Source: Cordia subcordata (Eukaryota; Streptophyta; Magnoliopsida; Boraginales; Cordiaceae). From it: a stretch of DNA of 64,000 nucleotides. The stretch covers positions 12,725,501 to 12,789,500 of the forward strand of contig JAPTOF010000016.1 in NCBI GenBank assembly GCA_028554755.1. The letters are read 5' to 3'. Below the pieces are notes generated by a model. The model saw only the letters and a list, made by a program, of their open reading frames with translations. It had not been told where the DNA came from and ran no database searches. Of this stretch, positions 1 to 12,232 are shown one piece after another. The position numbers were made by a program, and so were the translations under genes. Position 1 is the first letter of the stretch, and each line of letters begins with the position of its first letter.

Positions 1-125
1 TTGGAAAGGCTTGCATTATTTATCCTTGCCTATATCATTTATTTCATGATCCCTTATTTATCCTTACTCATATCATTTATTGTATGATCCCTTATTTATC
101 CTTGCCCATATCATTTATTGCATGA
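1..125. repeat. Three-copy tandem repeat, about 41-bp unit
   Basis: The phrase CCCTTATTTATCCTTGC followed by ATATCATTTATT recurs three times with small changes. It lies in the non-coding 3' spacer of element D. Confidence 0.7.
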
Positions 126-429
126 TCTCTTTCCTTCTATGTTCCGTGCTTTAATGATTATCCAGCAATTTGTGTCACGCAACTTTAAACATGTTTTGCT
201 CTAACACTAGTGCCCGGATGGGGGCAATAAATCCAACGCTACTAGGAGGCACCCTAAGCTTGTTTATATTTTTCTTGTTCTTCTTGTATTTACTTCTTTT
301 CCATCTTGTATATAGTAGATTAGTTTTCTTTTACTTATTCTTGCTTTCTATATAGTAAATTGGATTGCTTTTGTTTGTTTTTGATTTCTTTGTCTTTTAG
401 TAGTTTAGGTTATACTTTGTTCGTATTCT

Positions 430-1045
430 TAGTAGGTTAGATTTTTGCTCCGTTATTTATTCTTGCTCTATTCCATCATTTGTGCATCAATCCCATACCC
501 TCGTATACATCCTTGCTTATCTTTTCAATGCCAACGTAGACTTGTATTGTATAGACTACTAATCTCTTTTTTGTTTTTTGAGTATTAGTGCTTTCTACTA
601 AGGAGTAGAGAAGTAGATCATTTGATTACTGTTGGCATTTACAAACTATATGGAAACATGGTTGTATATATCCATCTTTTACTTGTCCTTATCTATCTGT
701 CTCCACATTCCCTTGTATATATCCTTGTATACATCTTAGTAAGTTAGATTTTTGCTCCCTTATTTATTCTTGCTCTATTCCATCATTTGTGCATCAATCA
801 CATACCCTTGTATACATCCTTGCTTATCTTTTCAATGCCAACATAGACTTGCATTGTATAGACTACTAATCTCTTCTTTGTTTTTTGAGTATTAGTGCTT
901 TCTACTAAGAAGTAGAGAAGTAGATCATTTGATTACTATTGGCATTTACAAACTGCATGGAAACATGGTTGTGTCTATCCATCTTTTACTTGTCCTTATC
1001 TATCCTTCTCCACATTCCCTATACATGTTTCATGTTCATTGCTTG
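430..1045. repeat. Tandem duplication of about 308 bp in the spacer of element D
   Basis: The stretch starting at 430 (AGTAGGTTAGATTTTTGCTC) recurs at 738 (AGTAAGTTAGATTTTTGCTC), and both run in parallel through the phrase TGGCATTTACAAACT to CCACATTCCC. A handful of substitutions separate the copies. Open frames here (for example 939-1178) are by-products of the repeat and are not called. Confidence 0.75.
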
Positions 1046-2040
1046 TCATGTGGTTTTGTGCTATTTACTTGAGGACAAGCAAAGTTTAGGTTTATGGTGT
1101 GGTTGTTCCTTTATTGTTTATATTCTGTTTGGGGTAGGTTTGCAAAGCACGCCTTGTTTTTGCTCAAAATATGTTTGATTTTTTTTTTATTTTTTGCATG
1201 TTTTGAGTTGGGTTATTTCTATATTGGTTAGATAGTTGGCTTTTATTATTGACTTAATTGATTGGAGAAGATGATGGTGTATTGTAAGGAGTGAATAGAA
1301 TGTAGGGTATGACCTAGACTTTGAAGAGATCCTTTTGAAAACTATAGGGAGTGAGTATTTATAAGAATGCACCTTGTAGTTACCCCACAACTTGGTTGGC
1401 AAAAAGTGTTTCTAAAGGGTTGTTAACATGAGTGCCCTTGTCTTGATTGGTTCTTTTAGCGTGCCTTAGTTTTTCCTTTTTCTTTCTTTTTGTTCTATGT
1501 TATGTATTGAAAAAAAAATGCAAAAAAATGAAAAAAATTGAAAAATGAGAAAAAGCCAAAAAGGCAACAAAAAGATGAAAAAGTGAAGTATGTTGAATAA
1601 GTGTCAAGTGACACGATGTCAATTTGACACAAGTGTTTTATTTTATTATTTCGTTGTATTGTGAATAAGACTCTTATGTCAATTGTGAGCCATTATGATG
1701 TATTGTTCTCTTCATTGTATCTTTGGAGCTAAGTGCATGTTGAGATGCCATGTTGGTTGATAGAGCACGAAATATCAACATCCCTAATGCGTGAATTGGA
1801 ATCCTAAGTTTGTGATGGTTTTAGCTACTTGGTAAGTTCCCAAGAGGTACGAGACCCCTTGTGATTAAAAGGGGGATCCAAAAAGGGCTAGGGAAACTGT
1901 TACATGAAAGAAATGACCCCTCATATTTCTTGGAGGTGAAAAGATAGCAAATCAATACAACTAGCAACTCTTTGAAAAGCATGAGGATAAACTTGGTTTA
2001 GGCTTGCTTGGGGACAAGCAAATGGTAGGTTTAGGGGTAT

Positions 2041-2659
2041 TGATGTGTGTCATTTGTTCGTGTTTGCATCTAGTTTTTGCATGCATATTTAGATGTGTTT
2101 AGAGTATAATTGAATGCATTTAGTATAGAGTTTATGCATAATTGTTAATATTTATACATAATGTATTTAGATGCATAAATATTGTACTAAATGTTATATT
2201 TTATGTTTTAGGTGAGAATTGGAGTGATGATCGGAGCTTAATTGACAATTCTTGGGATGTAGAGCAAAGTTTGGAGATGTTTTGAAGATAAAAAAATGAA
2301 GAAAAGGCACTTTGGAGGCTTTCGGATGAAGCACAAAGCAAACAAAGAAGACCAAGAGCAAAATGATGAAGATTTGGGCCTAAAATACAAAAGGCCGGTC
2401 AACCTCCCCCGTGCAGAATAAGTCCCCCGGCTGAAGACCGGTCGACCAGCCAGGTCCTTGGCCTAATCAGAATGTCACCTATCTTGGCCGGTCGACCTCC
2501 CTCTAAAGTTGGTCGACTGGCTAGTCTCCCGATTGTACACGAGTAAGCCCTATTTAAGTGCACTTTTTAGTAAATATAAGGAAGGAACCCAATAATATCT
2601 TACACCTATTAATCCCAACCCTTTTTCCACTTCAATTAACACCATAAACCACTATCTAA
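2041..2659 (+). repeat. 3' LTR of element D, first part
   Basis: Starts TGATGTGTG right after a purine-rich tract, like the LTRs of element F. It contains GTCGACC-rich segments at about 2395-2520 and a TATTTAA box at about 2550. It is cut at the TAA target site (2657-2659) of the MITE that follows; the second part resumes at 14378. Confidence 0.75.
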
Positions 2660-2899
2660 GAGCCCGTTTGACTTTGCTTATTTGTAAGTGCTTATAAGCA
2701 GGTGCTGCTTATAAGTAAAAAACTACTTTTAAGCTAGTGAAAAATAAGCAAAGATGCGTTTGCATAATATGTGCTTATAAGTTACTGACATGTTTGGCAA
2801 ATAACTGCTTATAAGTAGCAATAATAGTTAAAATGACTAAAAAGGACATGTAATTAATTAAAGGAGGAGATTAGGGTGCAGGGGTATTATTGTAATATG

Positions 2900-4849
2900 T
2901 GATGTGTTGTGTTTTTGTGTGTGTTTGAATTGTTATTTGTCTATATTTTGGAGGTGTATTGAGCTTAATAGTTGCATTAATGTAGTACTTGTGCTAGGTA
3001 TAGGCTTAAGTGTATACAACTGTACATAGTTGAGTTTAAAGGGTAAATGCTACATTAATGGCTTGTTTTGGATGTTATAGGTGAGATTGAAGATTGTTTG
3101 AAGATCAATGAAGATGAAGATGATTTGAGCAAGGATTGGAAGCATAATTGAAGATGAAAAGTGGAAGAAAATCAAGTTTTGAGACTTCCGGACAAAGGTC
3201 AAGACAATTGGAAGCAAAACGAAGCTAAAACGAAGCCAAAAGATAGCAAAGAGACGGTACCGGAACACTGGCTTCAAAGTACCGGTGTACCGGCTCACTA
3301 TTCCACCAAAAAACAGAAAGAATACTTCTACTACCAAATAGAGGGCCATTGGTACCGGTGCATCGGTTCACTATTCCGCCAAAAACAGAAAGCCAGCTTC
3401 TACAACTGAAATAGAGACCCCGTGGTACTGGTGCTCCGATAGAGTGTTCCGGTAGTCGCAAAATTAGCTATATAAGCCCACTTTTTGTCATTTTGTAAAG
3501 AATTAAGTCATATTCTTTCACACCCATCTCCAAAACCCTAATTCCTCTTTCATCAACCTCCAACACACATACATACTCACACACTTTTCACCTAGTCTTA
3601 AGTTCATTTGGAGAGATTCAAACATTTAGATCAAAGGCGGCTCAAGGATTTTGTGCAAGAATTGCTAGGATGGAAGGGAGTTTTCTATTCTCTCTTTCAT
3701 CCTCTATTATATTATGTTTGAGTAGATTTGTTTAGGGTGATGACACTTGTGTAATGAGTTGATTCTTTACTTCTATATTATGGGATTCAATGGCTTAATG
3801 CATATACATATGCTATGTTTTTTCTTGTTTCAATGGCTATTGTTCAATACATGTTTAGGTGTTTGATAATATGCCTATGAGAGCTGTATATGTACAAATT
3901 GAAATCTATTTGCTACTAAACACCTCTAATCCATTCTATAATCATGTCTATGTGTTTATGTGTGGATTTTATGAAGAGGGTATTACTTATATTTATGTCT
4001 ATGTATATGTTTGCATGCCTAGTAGTAAATATGACCTCAACATTGCATACATGTTGGTTCAAAAGTGCTTTTAATGGTGTAATCCAAGCACGACGATGTT
4101 TGGTAATCGAATAGGACCCTTTATTCGCAAACACCTTGGCTTAGAACATGTATGAATGCGTTAATGGGCCAAATCCCGCTATTGTGACCCTAGAATTACG
4201 AAGCACAATTAAAGGCTAGTCCAAATCGAGCCTCCTTTGGCTTTAAATCTAGCCAATAGGTTTCCAAGTAGATTTAGTCGACTCTAGCAACACTAGGTCT
4301 TGGCTTTAAATCTAACTAATGATTTAGGTACTAGGTTAGGTTTGTTCTAGGTCACCTAGGAAGCTAGTTAGTCACTGTTAAGGCCCTAGGTCATAAGGAC
4401 CACGCCGTAGCTCTAGGAGGCGCCGCCTAGGGACAGACTCACATTGAGTCCTAGAGGGAAATTAGGATATTAACTAAGCAACCTAGTGAAAGAGCAATTA
4501 ATGATTAAGCCATCCATGTAATCCCATACTATTGGAATCTAAGGTCATCCATTAACAAGTAGATGTTACCCTAATCTTTTCCATTTGTTTGTCCTCTCTA
4601 GATAGCTTGTCTCCATATTTCCTATTCCCATAGTGTAGTTTTATTTACTTTAGTTAGAGCTCCCAACCATCCAAAAACACCAAAAATAGTTAGTTTAAGT
4701 TTCCTTTTTAGTGTTCTCTAGAACACACACATAGAATCCATCCCATAACATAGCCTTCCTGTGGTTCGACACCTGTTCTCGCACACACGACACTGCATCG
4801 ATCCGAGTACTTGCAGGCTATTTAGGCTTGTGCTCACGAATAGCAATCA
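2900..4849 (+). repeat. 5' LTR of element F (1950 bp)
   Basis: TG...CA-bounded long terminal repeat: TGATGTGTTGTG at 2900, ending TAGCAATCA at 4849. A likely TATA box (CTATATAAGCC) lies at about 3468. Three related LTRs occur in the window: its partner at 12233, a solo copy at 33569 and a diverged solo copy at 23019. Short open frames on both strands here, such as 3050-3461, also occur in the non-coding copies and are not genes. Confidence 0.92.
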
Positions 4850-4855
4850 AGTTCT

Positions 4856-4873
4856 CAGTGCCGTTGCCGAGGA
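4856..4873 (+). other. Primer-binding site of element F (tRNA-Asp type)
   Basis: GTGCCGTTGCCGAGGA follows the 5' LTR after a few bases. It matches the complement of the 3' end of plant tRNA-Asp (core GCCGTTGCCGGGGA) with one mismatch in the core. Athila-type elements commonly use tRNA-Asp. Confidence 0.7.
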
Positions 4874-5126
4874 AGCACGGTGGTTTGCATTCTTTGTTTG
4901 TGTGTTTTGGTAGTTGCTTTTCTTATTTTCTTGCTCTTTCTTTATAGTTTTTTTTTTTATTTTTGCTTATCTTGTTTATTGTTCATATTATCTTGCTTTA
5001 GTTTTTGTTTATCTATTTCAGCTTTTGTCTTTATTTTTAGTAGACTTTCAAGGATTGTGGTTTATTTGCTGTAGATTTAGGAATATTGAAGTTTTTGGGG
5101 GTTGAAGTAGCCGGAGTTAGGATAGT
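4874..5126 (+). other. Untranslated leader of element F
   Basis: T-rich stretch between primer site and gag. It holds a hydrophobic open frame (4880-5074) made by runs of TTT and CTT. I see no support for it as a gene. Confidence 0.5.
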
Positions 5127-6761
5127 TTGTGCATGCTTGGTAGGAGATCCCTTAGAAATCCCCTAGTTCCTCTTAATCCCAAACCCGATAGAATTGCAAG
5201 ACATTTTAGGAATTTAGGAGATCTTCTTGAGGAGATGGCCGATCCCAATCATCCTCCTAATTCTTCCAATCCCCCAATGAATCCCATTCCACCTCATGAT
5301 CACCATGGGCATCAAGCCCAAGATCACTTTAGACTAGAGCCCCGTAGACTGAACCCACCTATAGATGAGGAACCTACTCTTAGGCAATTCTTTCTCCCCT
5401 AAGCCTTTGCGCCTAATTTGGCTATTCAAATTCTGGGTTTGGGGGAGACGAACTTCGAGATTAAGCCTAATATGTTGGCTATGCTTCCTTCCTTCTACGG
5501 GAGAAGCAATGAGAGTCCTCTAGATCATATCACTGATTTTGTTGAGATGAGTTCTGCTATCCATATCCCCAATGTCTCCCAAAAGGTCATACGCCTAAGA
5601 TTGTTTCCTTTCTCTCTTAAAGACAACGCTAGGACTTGGTTGCATTCCTTACCTAACAATTGCATTACTACATGGGCTGAGCTTCAATCTAAGTTCTTTC
5701 AAAAATTTTATCCCATGGCCAAGACGGCCGACCTTAAGACCGCCAGTATGACTTTCTCCCAACATGACTTAGAATCCTTTCATGAGGCCTGGGAGAGGTT
5801 CAAGGATCTTCTTAGACAATGTCCACACCACGGGTACGGCAATCATGACCTAATGTAATACTTCTTTCGAGGCTTAAATGACCAAAATGAATGATGGTCA
5901 ATGCCACCTCCGATAGTGGCTTCTATCTTTTGAGACCGACTGAGGCATGGGAGAAAATAGAAATGATGGCTGAAAATTCTTTTCAAAATTTTGCCATGGA
6001 AAGGTCTAGTCGGGGAGGTAACACAAGAAGTGTTAGTAAGGTTAGAGCTTCTTTAGATTTACCCGCTAAGGTTGAGGCTTTGACAAATAAGTTAGATCAA
6101 TTCATCTCATTATCTCTTTCATCTCATGGTCATAAGCCTAGTTCCATAGGTTCTTCCTCGGCCCCTTTAGTTGTTGAGGTTTGCGCATTGTGTTCTGAGT
6201 CATCTCATGAGACCATAGCTTACCATTTAACATCTCAATTTCCTAAATTCATGAAAGAGCAAGTGTGTGCCACACAAGGTTATTCTCGTGAGTTTAATCC
6301 ATACTCGAACAAATATAATCCGGGTTGGAAAGACAACCCAAAATTTTCTTGGAGACAAGGCCAGCATGAGTCTAGTTCACATCCTCAGGTTCTACCTCAC
6401 CAGCGACCTCATTTTTAATATCCCCCAGGTTTCTATTATGTTAATCAGCCCGTCTCACTAGCGCTCCTCAACCTCAAGCTTTACTGCTCCCTCTAGTAGC
6501 CAGACTCCTAGTAATGACATGATGAAGATAATGTAGTTCATTCAGAACCAGTAACAGGAATTGTCAGAAAATAGGCAGCAAATGGCAAGGTTTGAGGCAC
6601 AGTTAGGACATATTGCTAGTCAGTTGAGCGCTAGAGACCCCGGGAAATTGCCTTCTCAGCTGGAAGTGAACCCTAGAGTCCAGTCCTGTTCCTCCACCAA
6701 TACCAGTTATCCCCCTATGCCCAGGCTAAGGCCGTCACCACTCTTAAGAGCGGTAGGGTAG
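5127..6761 (+). pseudogene. gag: gag of element F, broken
   Basis: Structural capsid protein of the retrotransposon. The first piece (5127-5402) is proline- and asparagine-rich and ends in a TAA. The second (5418-5858) continues in the same frame with the retrotransposon gag core: the NFEIKP start, a SLKDNARTWL motif and WAELQSKFFQKFYP. The third (5891-6418), in another frame, carries a degenerate zinc knuckle CALCSESSH in which the last cysteine is gone. A fourth piece (6561-6761) is the glutamine-rich tail (QLGHIASQLS). At least one stop and two frame changes break it. Athila-like gag is the best match by motif; the start at 5127 is only the first ATG. Confidence 0.8.
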
Positions 6762-7591
6762 TGGATAATAGGGTAGGAGTTGACTTTGCAGTGCCTGCAC
6801 TTAGTGGTTCTTCTGAGTCTAGAGCACTACATAGTAGCCCTGTTGAGGGAAATTCTAGAAAGGGTCCTGTTAAAAGAGATGAGCCCATTAAAGACCATGG
6901 AGAGGATAGTACTTCCCGCCCATATCAGGAGGGAAAGGAGCCCATTGATGATTCCCATATGTCTAGAGGTGTTGAGCCTAGAGTTCCCTTTCCATCTGCC
7001 TTAGAGAGGCCTACACCTAGTGAGGATTCTAGGTTTTTCAACGTTTTAGAGCATCTTAAGGACCTTAAAGTCAATCTTCCTTTGATAGATGCGATCCTTT
7101 CCATCCCCTCCTACTCTAAGTTCTTTAAAGATTTTTGTACAAGGAAACGTAGGTCATCGAACATTCCTAAAAAGGTGAGGCTTATGGAAAAGGTGAGTAA
7201 TATTTGTACTTCGGGCCTTCCGCCCAAGATGAGTGACCCTGGAGCCTTCACTATTCCTTGTAGGATCTGTGAGACCCAGATAGATCACTCCTTGTTAGAT
7301 TTAGGATCTAGTGTGAATCTCATTCCCTACTCCGTCTATCAGCAGCTAGGTCTAGGTGAGTTGTCTCCTACACATGTTACTCTACAGTTAGCTGATAGGT
7401 TCGAGCGTAGACCTAGGGGTATGATAGAGGATGTTATGGTCCAAGTAGGTGAGTTTGTGTACCCTGTTGACTTCATAGTGTTAGATATGGATTCGGGACA
7501 TGACTCTAGACATTCTACACCTATTCTTCTAGGTCGCCCTTTCCTTGCCACTACAGATGCCATTATCCATTGTATGTCGGGGTTATTATAG
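6761..7591 (+). pseudogene. Aspartic protease region of element F
   Basis: Retropepsin-type protease that would cut the gag-pol polyprotein. The flap and active-site region reads DLGSSVNLIPYSVY at about residue 185 of this frame, then LGLGEL, VTLQLADR and ILLGRPFLAT. The catalytic triad is DLG instead of the usual DTG/DSG, which is common in Athila-like elements. The frame ends with TAG at 7589-7591 and reverse transcriptase continues in the same frame, so a fused PR-RT polyprotein is broken by one stop. The region before the protease (about residues 1-90) is low complexity. Confidence 0.85.
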
Positions 7592-9480
7592 ATGAAATTT
7601 GGGAATTTGAGGTCTACTATGAAGGTTGCCGAGGAGGTAAATAAGCCTAGTATAGGAGGAGAGGATGGAGAAGAGTCCTGTAGAGTTGAAGTGATTGATT
7701 CTTGTGTTGAGGACCTTATGGAGAAGACTATGACTGATGGAGAAGAATTGAGGAAATTTGAGGAATTGTTGACTAGTTTTGATTTAGACACCTTAGAGCG
7801 GAAGTGTATAACCTCTACCTCCATAGTTGAGAGTTCTTTGATTGATAAGTCACTTGAGGCTAATCCTTCTAATCTTCACTCTAGTGATGTTACCTTTGAT
7901 GATGTTGAGGTTAAGTCCCCCTTGGTTGAGCCTAGCCCCTCTTTAGAGCTCAAACCCCTTCCCGATCATTTGAACTATGCATTCCTAGGCCCTAGTGAGA
8001 CCCTTCCAGTCATCATAGCTTCCAATCTTTCTAATGAGCATGAGGAGCGTCTCTTAGAGGTTCTTCGGAAACATAGGAAGACTATAGGGTGGAAAATTGA
8101 TGATTTGAGAGGTATTTACCCTTCAGTTGGTATGCATCGTATTCAACTTGAGGATAGAGCCATTCCTTCTAGGGAGATGCAAATGAGACTTAACCCACAC
8201 ATGAGTGAAGTGGTTAAGAAAGAGATCATTAAGCTTTTAGATGCAAGCATCATTTATCCGATCTCCGATAGTGAGTGGGTTAGCCCGGTTCAAGTCGTCC
8301 CTAAGAAGTCCGAGATCACGGGTGTGGAGAACGAGAAAGGAGAGCTTATCCCTACACATACTCCCACGGGTTGGAGAGTTTGTATTGATTATAGGAAGCT
8401 TAACTCCAAAACTAGGAAGGATCATTTCCCATTGCCTTTTCTAGATCAGATCTTAGATAAAGTAGCTGGGCATAGCTACTATTTTTTTCTAGATGGCTAT
8501 TCGGGTTATAACCAGATTCTCGTGTTTCCCAAGGACCGGGAGAAGACCAACTTTACTTGTCCCTATGGCACTTTTGCCTAGAGGAGGATGCCCTTCAGTC
8601 TATGTAATGCCCCAGCGACATTTCAGAGACGTATGATGGCCATTTTTTGTGACATGATAGAGAAGCATTTAGAGATTTTCATGGATGACTTCTCAGTCTT
8701 TGGAGATGGTTTTGATGAGTGCTTAAGTCATCTCTCATTAGTCTTAGACTGATTTGTAGAGAAAAATCTAGTGTTGAGTTAGGAGAAATCCCACTTCATG
8801 GTTTAATAAGGGATAGTGTTGGGTCATATTGTCTAATCTAGTGGAATTCAAGTTGACCCGGCTAAGGTAGAATTAATTGAAAAGTTGCCTATCCCTAGTT
8901 GTGTCAAGGATGTTAGATCTTTTCTAGGGCATGCAGGATTCTACCGTAGATTCATTAAGGATTTTAGTCATATTGCACGTCTCTTGTCTAGGCTCCTAGC
9001 ACAAGATATCCCTTTTGACTTTAACGATGAGTGTGTTAGAGCTTTCACTAGGCTTAAATCCTTATTGTCTACATCCCCGATTATCCAGCCACCTAACTAT
9101 AGTCTTCCTTTTGAGGTTATATGTGATGCATCAGATTATGCGATAAGAGCTGTTTTAGGTCAAAGGAAGGATAAGTTGCCCCATGTTGTGTACTATGCTA
9201 GCAAGACTCTTGATAAAGCCCAACAGAACTATACCACCACAAAAAAAGAGCTTCTAGCAATAGTCTTCTCCCTTGAAAGTTTAGGTCATACATCCTAGGA
9301 TCTAAGGTGATTATATACACCAATTATGCGGCGTTGAGGTATTTGTTAGCTAAGAAAGAATCTAAGCCCTACTTGAATAGGTGACTGCTCGTTCTTCAAG
9401 AGTTCGATGTTGAGATCCGGGATAAGAAGGGTAGAGAAAATTTAGTTACGGATCATCTTTCCTGTCTTGTTAGCAAGTCT
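7592..9480 (+). pseudogene. pol: Reverse transcriptase and RNase H of element F
   Basis: Copies element RNA into DNA and removes the RNA strand. RT motifs in order: DASIIYPISDSEWVSPVQVV, GWRVCIDYRKLN, the DGYSGYNQI block, PYGTFA (8560s), MPFSLCNAPATFQR, and the catalytic FMDD box at about 8682. After it come the RT connection (FLGHAGFYRRFIKDFS) and RNase H (EVICDASDYAIRAVLGQ, TTTKKELLAIVF). In-frame stops lie at about 8579, 8750, 8780, 8805 and 8835, and a frame change follows 9298. Several stops fit TGG to TAG or CAA to TAA changes. Not functional. Confidence 0.9.
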
Positions 9481-9659
9481 GCTAGTGATCCATCCCCTTT
9501 TCATGATTCATTTCCCGATGAGCAATTGTTTGTCATCTCTCATCGCACACCTTGGTTTGCTCATATTGTCAATTATCTTGCCACAGGGCACTTTCCTTCC
9601 TATTAGGAGAAGAGAGTAAAAGATAGGTTCCTAGCACAAGTTAGGCATTTCTTTTGGGA

Positions 9660-10736
9660 GGATCCCTGTCTTTTCAAAGTGTGTGTGGATCAAATGATTC
9701 ATCGATGTGTGCCCAAGGATGAATTTGAGAACATTTTAAGCATGTGTCATGATGAGGGGTATGGGGGTCATTTTAGTGGAAAGAAGACCGCCGCGAAGGT
9801 CTTGCAATGTGGACTGTTTTGGCCCACTCTTTTTAAGGATGCCCAAGAGTATTGCAAAAAGTGTTTTAGATGTCAACAATCCGGGTCTATTTATAGGAGA
9901 AACATGATGCCTTTATCCCCTATTCTTCCATATGAGTTATTTGATGTTTGGGTTATAGATTTCATGGGTCCATTTCCACCTTTATTTCGGTACCAATACA
10001 TTTTAGTGGCCGTTGATTATGTGTCCAAATGGGTTGAAGTAATTCCCACACACACTAATAACCATAGGGTAGTAGTTAAGTTCATTAAGGAGAACATTTT
10101 CTCTAGATTTGAAGTCCCTAGGGTCTTGATTAGTGATGGAGGTTTGCATTTTCGCCATAGGACTTTAGAGACCTTGTTGAGGAAATATTCAGTCACCCAC
10201 AAGGTAGCTACTCTATATCACCCACAAATTAGTTGACAAGTAGAGGTGTCTAATAGGCAGATCAAGCACATTTTAGAAAAAATGGTTCATCCCGATAGGA
10301 AAGATTGGTCTATTAGGCTAAATGATGCTTTGTGGGCCTACCGTACCACCTTTAAGACTCCCATTAATATGTCTCCATATAGATTGGTTTATAGGAAAGC
10401 TTGTCACTTGCCGATAGAACTTGAGCATAGGGCTTATTAGAACATAAAGGCCTTAAATTTTGATTTGGCAAGAGCAGGTAAGAAAAGGAAGCTTGACCTA
10501 GCGGAGTTGGAAGAGCTTAGATTTAAGGCGTATGAGAACGCCAAGCTTTATAAGGATAGGATTAAGAGAATTCATGATAAACACATTATTAAGAAATCAT
10601 TCTCTCCCTCTGATAAAGTTTGGTTGTTTAACTCACGATTGAAACTCTTTCCAGGTAAGCTTAAGACAAGATGGGATGGTCCATATGAGGTATTGGTTGC
10701 CTACCCTTCCGGAGCGGTCAAGATCAAGACTTGAAG
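9660..10736 (+). pseudogene. Integrase of element F
   Basis: Inserts element DNA into the genome. It shows the HHCC zinc finger (HDEGYGGHFSGKK ... CKKCFRC), the DDE core with D in WVIDFMGPFP, D in VLISDGG and a region matching the E helix after YHPQIS. The tail [30 protein letters not shown] and [14 protein letters not shown] is typical of Athila-like integrases. A TGA at 10234 and a TAG at 10438 interrupt an otherwise continuous frame. It ends at 10734 with no env-like frame after it. Confidence 0.9.
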
Positions 10737-12232
10737 GATGGCCGAGAGTTGACTATGAATGGGCAACGCTTGAAGCACGCATATGATCTGAGCATGGCTC
10801 GTGTGGAGGTTTTAATGCTTCAAAACCCCATCTATGGAAGTTAAAGATGAGTTAGTGTTTGCCCGGCTGACGGCATGGTGGTTAGCGCTATTAGGAGGCA
10901 ACCTAGGTTCAATTTTGCAGTTTTGCATTTGTTTCATTTTCTTTTCTTTTTATTTTCTTTCTTTCTTTTATCTTTCTTACACCTAAACCAAAGTGTTGAA
11001 TCCCGATCCTTTGTCCCATAAGATACACCATTGCTCATTATTGCACATGCCAATGCAAGCATGCATAGGCAATGCTATTAATCTTGTTTTCTTTGTGAGT
11101 GTTTGTGAATTGTGAGTCACAAGGTTAGTAGTATGGTGATTTATCATTGGCATGGAAAGGTTTGAAGAAAATGCAAGGTTGTATCTATCCTTTCTCCACT
11201 TGTTCCCCATGTTTTTATCCTATCTCCGCCACCCTTACTTGCTTTGTAATGCCAATTTGCTTGTTTAAGTGTTTTGCTCTATCTGCTTGAGGACAAGCAA
11301 AGTTTAGGTTTAGCGGTGTGGGAGTTTGGTTTTCTTGCCATATATCCTGCTTAGGGTAGATTGCATTATGCGCTTAAAAATGGTGAAAATTTTTCAATTT
11401 TGATGCATGCAGAGTCATTTATTTCTTTGTTGATCATTGTGTTGGCTATTGTGATTGACTCTATTGATTTGTGAAGATGAGATGCATTGTGGGGAAATGA
11501 ATAGAGTGGTTTGAAAACTAAGTCTTGGAGGGGGTGCCCTTCAAAGTTATGGGGAGTGAGGACCTTTAAGAACAACTCATGTGGCCACCCCATAGCTTAG
11601 TAGGAAAGAGTGTTGGAAAAGGGTTGTGGATGTGAGTGCCTCTTCCTTGATTGGTTCTTTTTTATGTGCCTAAGCCTTTCTTTTTCTTTCTTTTTGTGAA
11701 TACAATACAAAGCATGAAAAATCCAAAAAAAATTGAAAAAGGCAAAAAGGTACAAAAATATAAAAAAAAAAAAGAAAAAGAGCCAAAGGCACCAAAGAGT
11801 TAGTGAATAAGTGCATAAGTGACACAATGTCAACTTAGCACAAGTTATCATCTTTGTAGATACGTGAATAAGGCTTTTTATAAGCCATTGTGTATGTATA
11901 TTCTCTCTTCTGGTTGAGGCTTAGTGCATGTTAGGGGGGCCATGTTAGTTGAGGGAGCATGAAATATCAACATCCCGAGTGCGTGGTTAGAATCCTAGGC
12001 TTGTGGTGGATTGACTACTTGGGAAATTCTCACAAGAAATGAGATCCCTTATGAGTAAAGGGAGGATCCAAAGAGATTTGGGGATCTCTCCACAATAGGA
12101 ATGCCCCCTTCATGCTTCTTAGACTATCCTTGATAGCGAGTCAATCCTTTAGGCAACCCATTGTATCAGCGTTAGAAATAAACTTAAGATTGGACTTGCT
12201 TGGGGACAAGCAAGGAGAAGGTTTGGGGGTGT
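10737..12232 (+). other. 3' non-coding spacer and polypurine tract of element F
   Basis: About 1.5 kb between integrase and 3' LTR. It is A-rich at 11700-11780 and carries the phrase GAGGACAAGCAAAG (about 11290) and a repeat of GGGGACAAGCAAGG at about 12203. The purine tract AAGGAGAAGGTTTGGGGGTG ends just before the LTR at 12233. It aligns with bases 1100-2040 of element D. No supported coding region. Confidence 0.8.

Noticed and set aside
3050..3461. Overlapping frames on both strands in the 5' LTR of F
   Set aside because: They lie in LTR sequence, and the homologous part of the other LTR copies has different frames.
4880..5105. Hydrophobic open frame in the leader of element F
   Set aside because: Made of T-rich simple sequence between primer site and gag; two overlapping frames look equally membrane-like, so composition explains it.
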